Source: Chloroflexota bacterium
GTDB taxonomy: Bacteria > Chloroflexota > Limnocylindria > Limnocylindrales > CSP1-4
Direction of reading: 5' to 3'
Assembly (NCBI GenBank): GCA_030447745.1
Contig: JAUJOH010000009.1
Coordinates: 12,434-51,752 of the forward strand
Length of the DNA: 39,319 bases
A program made the position numbers and the translations under genes. Below are positions 34,922-39,319 of the stretch, one piece after another. Under the pieces are notes generated by a model. It had not been told where the DNA came from. It saw only the letters and a list, made by a program, of their open reading frames with translations, and ran no database searches. The stretch's first letter is position 1; every line of letters begins with the position of its first letter.

Positions 34922-36259
34922 CTAGGCGGGCGGCTCCGGCGTCCGGATCGGCGGCAGGAGTTCGCCCTCGGTGATCAGGCGCGTGCTGCGTCCCTTCGTC
35001 AGGAACGACCAGCCCCACCGGACGGTCACGATGATCCGGTTCGCGAACCCGATCAGGTAGAAGATGTGAATCCCGAGCCACATCAGCCAGGCGAGGAAGC
35101 CGCTGAACTGGCCGAACGGTCCCAACCACCGGATGTCCGCCACGCCCGAGAGCCGTCCAATCGTCGCCAGGTCGCCCTTGTCGCGGTAGCGGAACTGCTT
35201 CGGGCGCTCGCCGTGGACGCGCCGGCGGATGGTGCGGGCGACATAGCTGCCTTCCTGGATGGCTGCCGGCGCCACGCCGGGCACGGGCTTGCCGTTGGGC
35301 TGCTTCGCGATCGCGAGGTCGCCGACGACGAAGATCTCCGGGTGGCCCGGCACGGTCAGGTCCGGCCCAACCTCGATCCGGCCGGCGCGGTCCGTCTGGA
35401 GCTCCAGCGCGGTGGCGACGGCGCGCCCGAACGACGACGCCTGCACGCCGGCCGCCCAGAGGACCGTTCGTGTCGGGATCCGCTTGCCGCCCGTCGACGT
35501 GTCGACGAGAACGCCATCCTCCTCCACGCCGGTGACGCGCGTCCCCGTCCGGACGGACGCGCCCAGCTGCTGGAGCTGGCGGACCGCCGACCGTGACAGG
35601 TTCTCCGGATAGGTCGGAAGCACCCGGTCGAGCGCCTCGACGAGGATGATTCGCGCGTCCGGCGCATGGATCGCACGGAAGTCGTTGCGAAGCGTGTCGT
35701 TGGCGATCTCCCCGAGCGCTCCGGCCAGCTCGACACCCGTCGGGCCGCCGCCGACGACCACGAACGTCATCCACTCGCGCCGTCGCTCGGGATCCGCCTC
35801 GCGCTCGGCGGCCTCGAAGGCGATCAGGATCCGTCGGCGGATCTCGATCGCATCCTCGATCGTCTTGAGCCCGGGCGCGTTCGGCGCCCACTCGTTGTGC
35901 CCGAAGTAGGCGTGGCGGGAACCGGTCGCGACGACGAGGCTGTCGTAGCCGATGGGACCGCCGTCGGACATCAGGACCTCCCGCCCGGCCGGATCGATCC
36001 CGACGGCCTGACCGAGGAGCACGGTGACGTTCGGCTCCCGACGCAGGATCCCGCGAAGCGGCTGCGCGATCTCGCCGGGCGAGAGCGCCCCGGTGGCCAC
36101 CTGGTAGAGCAGCGGCTGGAACAGGTGGAAGTTCCGGCGGTCGACGAGCGTCACGTCGATGGCGCCGTCGCCGCCGAGGTTCTTCGCGCAATAGAGCCCC
36201 GCGAACCCACCGCCGACGATGACGACGCGGTGCGGGCTGCTGCCGTTGTCCTGGGTCAT
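34922..36259 (-). CDS. ndh: Type II NADH:quinone oxidoreductase
   Basis: A 445-residue FAD enzyme that oxidises NADH and reduces quinone without proton pumping. FAD-binding GGGFAGLYCAKNLGG is at the start, the FYQPLLYQ-type motif reads LFQPLLYQVATGALSPGEIA, and the NADH-binding site is VVVGGGPTGVELAGALGE. The second FAD block is PEIFVVGDLA. The C-terminal hydrophobic, membrane-binding region (FLAWLMWLGIHIFYLIGFANRI) is intact. The ATG at 36259 is used; upstream codons are not convincing. It would supply quinol to the bc-aa3 operon in this window. The kinase gene is divergent, 141 bp away. Confidence 0.94.
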   Translation of the reverse strand: MTQDNGSSPHRVVIVGGGFAGLYCAKNLGGDGAIDVTLVDRRNFHLFQPLLYQVATGALSPGEIAQPLRGILRREPNVTVLLGQAVGIDPAGREVLMSDGGPIGYDSLVVATGSRHAYFGHNEWAPNAPGLKTIEDAIEIRRRILIAFEAAEREADPERRREWMTFVVVGGGPTGVELAGALGEIANDTLRNDFRAIHAPDARIILVEALDRVLPTYPENLSRSAVRQLQQLGASVRTGTRVTGVEEDGVLVDTSTGGKRIPTRTVLWAAGVQASSFGRAVATALELQTDRAGRIEVGPDLTVPGHPEIFVVGDLAIAKQPNGKPVPGVAPAAIQEGSYVARTIRRRVHGERPKQFRYRDKGDLATIGRLSGVADIRWLGPFGQFSGFLAWLMWLGIHIFYLIGFANRIIVTVRWGWSFLTKGRSTRLITEGELLPPIRTPEPPA

Positions 36260-36400
36260 CGCGGTCGAATCTAGACCCCCGCGGCGTGGGCGGCGCGCGT
36301 CGTCGAGGCACGCACCTCGCAGCAGCACTGCAAGCCGACAGTCACGTCCGATGGCCTGCACTCGATGCCGCCCGCCCATTCGGTGGGCTTCACTGTGGTC

Positions 36401-38234
36401 ATGGCCATTCCGGGCCCCCTCCTCGGGGGTCGCTATCGCCTGCTCGGAACGCTCGGCGAGGGCGGGATGGCGGTCGTCCATCGTGGGCGGGACGAGCTCC
36501 TCGACCGGGACGTCGCGATCAAGGTGCTCCGCGACCAGTTCGCCGCCGACCCGGACTTCGTGCGGCGGTTCCAGCAGGAGGCCCGCAACGCCGCCTCCCT
36601 AGCCCACCCCAACGTGGCGCCGATCTTCGACACGGGCGTGGACGGGGGCGTCGAGTACATCGTCATGCAGCTGGTCGACGGGCCGGACCTCGAGGCGGTC
36701 CTCGCCGAGCGCGGGCGCCTGCCGCTGGCCGAGGCGCTCCGGATCGCGGTGGCGGTCGCCGAGGCGCTCGCGGCGGCGCACGCGCGGGGGATCGTTCACC
36801 GCGACATCAAACCCGGCAACATCCTCCTCACGCGCGACGGCGACGTCCGGGTCGTCGACTTCGGGATCGCCCACGCCCTCGGCGACAGCCGGACGACGAA
36901 CCCGGGGCTGCTGCTCGGGTCGGTCCAGTACTGCAGCCCGGAGCAGGTGCTCGGCGAGCGGGTGGGCCCGGAGTCGGACATCTTCTCGCTCGGTGTCGTG
37001 CTCCACGAGCTCCTGACCGGCGAGCGCCCGTGGGACGGTACGTCCGCTGCTTCCGTGGCGCTGGCTCGCGTCCACGATCCCCCGCCGCCGCCCAGCGCGA
37101 GCGTCCCGGACCTGCCGGAGGGGATCGACGAGCTCGTCGGGCAGGCGCTGGCGCGTGATCCGGCCGATCGATATCCGTCGGCCGCCGCGATGGCCGAGGC
37201 GATCCGCGGCTGGTGGCGCGATTACCGGCGTGCCACCGCCGGCGTCGATCCCCGGCATGCTGCCGCCCGCCGGAGGGGCGGGGCAACGGGCGCGCTTCCT
37301 GCCGCAGCCGGGCTGGCGGCTGCCGCAGCGGGCGGCGCGGCAGCCGGGACGCTTGCCGAGCCGCTCGGCGGCGGCGCATTGACGAGCGCCGGTACGATCG
37401 TCCGACCCTCGCCGTTCCCGCCCGGTGACGCGCGGCCGCCGATCGGCCGAACGCGGGTCGATGACGTGCCGCACGAGGACGATCGGCGGCGGCGACGGGC
37501 GGCCGTTCCGCCGTGGTTGCTGCCGCTGGGCGCGGGTCTGCTGCTGCTGCTCGCGGTCCTCGGGCTGGCCAGCCGTCTCGGCTTTCCCGGTGGCGGCGGG
37601 CTCGCGACGACCTCGCCCCCGGCGACGCCGACGCTCGCCGGCGCGGCGTCCACGGAGCCCAGCTCGAGCCCGACGCCGAGCCCCACCCCGAGCCCCACCC
37701 CGAGCCCCACCCCGAGCCCGAGCCCTACACCGACCGACCCCGACGCCGCCGCCGACGGCGACGCCGGAACCGACCGCGCCTCCGACCGCCCCGCCGACGG
37801 CGCCCCCGACCGCACCGCCGACCCGCGCGCCCACGCGTCCGCCAGCCACGCCGCCCCCAGCCACGCCGCCGCCCGCGACGCCCGCACCGACGCAACGGCC
37901 GCCGGCGGCAGCCGGCAATCCCGCCGGCACGGTCGCGCGGTTCTACGACCTGGTGGAACAGCATCGCTTCGACGAGGCGGCGGCGCTCTGGACGTCGAGC
38001 ATGCGGGAGCGGTACCCACCAGGCGAGAACATCAACGGGCGGTTCGCCGACACGACCCGGATCGACGTGCGGCGCAACGAGGTCGTCCAACAGGACGGCG
38101 ACTCGGCCATCGTGGCCGTCGATCTCCGAGAGTTCCGGACGAACGGAGAAGTGCGCCGCTACGTCGGCAGCTGGGACATGGTTCTCACCGACGCCGGCTG
38201 GTTGATGAACGACCCAGACCTCGGCGGCGGGTAG
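36401..38234 (+). CDS. Membrane Ser/Thr protein kinase (PknB type) with frameshifted extracellular end
   Basis: Kinase domain intact (about 12-275): G-loop LGEGGMAVVHRG, Lys41 in VAIKVLRDQ, HRDIKPGN (133 onward) and DFG (153-155), SPEQ activation-segment end. An Ala/Gly-rich juxtamembrane stretch and one membrane helix follow (WLLPLGAGLLLLLAVLGLA, about 370-393). Next is a Ser/Thr/Pro tandem repeat. Near 37,733 the frame must move by +1: the original frame turns into a nonsense Arg/Ala-rich tail running to 38629, while the other frame continues PT-rich sequence and a roughly 105-residue domain (VARFYDLVEQHRFDEAAALW ... RRYVGSWDMVLTDAGW) that ends at 38234. I annotate the sequence as one gene with a frameshift. 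The ATG at 36401 is preferred to the one at 36365. The external domain may be a ligand sensor of NTF2-like shape, which is a guess. Confidence 0.85.
37668..37730. repeat. 12-bp tandem repeat in the kinase linker
   Basis: About four to five units of a 12-bp repeat (agccccaccccg) encode the SPTP linker of the kinase. A second PT-rich repeat (GCGCCCCGACC-like units) follows in the shifted frame. Such tracts expand and slip easily, and the frameshift lies directly after this repeat. Confidence 0.85.
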
Positions 38235-38276
38235 CGGGTCCCGCGGTCGGGCCCGCCTCCCCAGTCGCGGCGGCGG

Positions 38277-39319
38277 TTACTTGTCGCGCTCCGGCCCGGT
38301 CAGCGCCGCCTGCGCCGCCGCCAACCGGGCGACCGGCACCCGGTACGGAGAGCAGGACACGTAGTCGAGCCCGATCTCGTGGCAGAAGGCGATCGAGGCC
38401 GGATCACCGCCGTGCTCGCCGCAGATGCCGAGCTCGATATCCGGCCGCGCCTGGCGCCCCTTCTCGACCGCCGTGCGCATCAGCTGGCCGACGCCCGCCA
38501 CGTCGAGCGTCTGAAACGGGTTGTCCGGGAGGATCCGGTCCTCGACGTACTTCAGCAGGAAGCCACCCTCCGCGTCGTCGCGGCTGTAGCCGAACGTCAT
38601 CTGGGTCAGGTCGTTCGTCCCGAAGCTGAAGAACGACGCATGCTTCGCGATCTCGTCGGCGGTCAGCGCGCCGCGCGGCACCTCGATCATCGTGCCGAAG
38701 ACGTACTCGACCTCCACGCCGCCGCGCTCCTCGACCGCCCTCGCCTCGGCCTCGAGCAGCCGCTTCGTCTCCGCCAGCTCGTTCACGTGCCCGACGAGCG
38801 GGATCATGATCTTGGCCTTCGGCTCGAGGCCCTCGCGCTTCACCGCGATCTGGGCGTTGAGGATGGCGCGCGTCTGGATCTTCACGAAGTCCGGGATCAT
38901 GAGACCGAGCCGGCAGCCGCGGAGGCCGAGCATCGGGTTCTGCTCGCGGAGCGCCTCGACGGCCGCGAGAAGCGTCCGGGCGTGCGCGAACGTCTGGTCG
39001 TCCTCGGCGGTGCCCTGGACGCGCAGCCGGGTCACCTGCTCGATCAGCTCCTCGTGCGAGGGCAGGAACTCGTGGAGCGGCGGGTCGATCAGGCGGACGA
39101 CCACCGGGAGGCCGGTCATCGCCCGGAAGATGCCCTCGAAATCGCCCTGCTGGAGCTGCTCCAGCTTGCCCATCGCCGCGTCGAACCGCTCGACGGTGGC
39201 ACGCTCGTCCGCCGAGAGCTCCGCGCCGCCCGCCTGCTTCTCCTTGGCACGCGTCGCCTGGAACGCGACGAGGATCGCGTCGCGCACGATCTCGAGTCGC
39301 TCGCCCTCTCGGAACATGT
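38277..39319 (-). CDS. ppdK: Pyruvate, phosphate dikinase, C-terminal part (5' end beyond window)
   Basis: The last 347 codons of a pyruvate phosphate dikinase (PEP/pyruvate-binding TIM-barrel domain). Landmarks: FREGERLEIVRDAI, GLPVVVRLIDPPLHEFLPS, MLGLRGCRLGLMIPDF, KIMIPLVGHVNEL, VFGTMIEVPRGALTADEIA, SFFSFGTNDLTQMTFGYSRDD, and the catalytic loop ELGICGEHGGDPASI. The enzyme interconverts pyruvate and phosphoenolpyruvate with ATP and phosphate. The nucleotide-grasp domain and the swivelling His domain are upstream, outside the window. The frame is open to the right edge. It converges on the kinase gene with 42 bp between stops. Confidence 0.95.
   Translation of the reverse strand, partial: MFREGERLEIVRDAILVAFQATRAKEKQAGGAELSADERATVERFDAAMGKLEQLQQGDFEGIFRAMTGLPVVVRLIDPPLHEFLPSHEELIEQVTRLRVQGTAEDDQTFAHARTLLAAVEALREQNPMLGLRGCRLGLMIPDFVKIQTRAILNAQIAVKREGLEPKAKIMIPLVGHVNELAETKRLLEAEARAVEERGGVEVEYVFGTMIEVPRGALTADEIAKHASFFSFGTNDLTQMTFGYSRDDAEGGFLLKYVEDRILPDNPFQTLDVAGVGQLMRTAVEKGRQARPDIELGICGEHGGDPASIAFCHEIGLDYVSCSPYRVPVARLAAAQAALTGPERDK

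Noticed and set aside
37668..37900. Repeat array suggestive of CRISPR
   Set aside because: Units are 12 bp, without spacers, and encode a Pro/Thr linker.
36401..38629. Kinase with a long basic C-terminal tail ending at 38629
   Set aside because: The tail after about 37,735 is compositional nonsense and would overlap ppdK; the other frame is coding.

Overview
This is a very G+C-rich chromosomal segment from a Gram-type bacterium that I infer to be a Chloroflexota member (Limnocylindria/Ellin6529-like). The reasons are the actinobacterial-style bc1-aa3 respiratory operon, many GTG/TTG starts, GTGA/ATGA stop-start overlaps, and paired group-1 sigma factors around dnaG. No rRNA or other taxonomic anchor is present, so the assignment rests on gene style only.

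Left part (1-8.2 kb): a DUF3179 lipoprotein, a small membrane protein and a nitroreductase. A minus-strand redox cluster follows (CcdA-like membrane protein, TlpA-like lipoprotein, NAD(P)HX epimerase, Crp/Fnr regulator), then a decayed FAD disulfide oxidoreductase. Next comes an unusual sigma-factor-like protein with a C-terminal PAS domain. The section ends at a tRNA-Asn gene whose 3' end is abutted by remains of a tyrosine recombinase, so part of this section may be an old island.

Core part (8.3-17.5 kb): a rhodanese-type sulfurtransferase, a DUF1440 protein and the macromolecular-synthesis block rpoD2 - dnaG - rpoD1 on the minus strand. The promoters of rpoD2 and dnaG share one promoter/operator module: a TTGTCA-17-TANNGT promoter with dyads of TTGACA/TGTCAA, and a perfect 21-bp palindrome 12 bp after the -10 box. 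A membrane-anchored spermidine-synthase-like protein lies beyond rpoD2.

Respiration and signalling (17.5-29 kb): two small ORFs, an OmpR-type response regulator, and a six-gene operon qcrC-qcrA-qcrB-ctaC-ctaD-ctaF in which every junction is a 4-base stop/start overlap. It encodes a cytochrome bc complex and an aa3-type oxidase for electron transfer from quinol to O2, but no subunit III. Two histidine kinases flank a receiver-only regulator.

Right part (29-39.3 kb): UDP-galactopyranose mutase, a DUF2330 protein coupled to a cupredoxin, a zinc alcohol dehydrogenase, a frameshifted methyltransferase, a 0.8-kb gap rich in short tandem duplications, type II NADH dehydrogenase, a membrane Ser/Thr kinase with a frameshift in its Pro/Thr linker, and the C-terminal part of pyruvate phosphate dikinase cut by the window edge. 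Type II NADH dehydrogenase would feed quinol to the bc-aa3 chain.

Several reading-frame breaks (FAD oxidoreductase, integrase remnant, rpoD1, methyltransferase, kinase) recur. They may be real decay or assembly errors; reads would decide.
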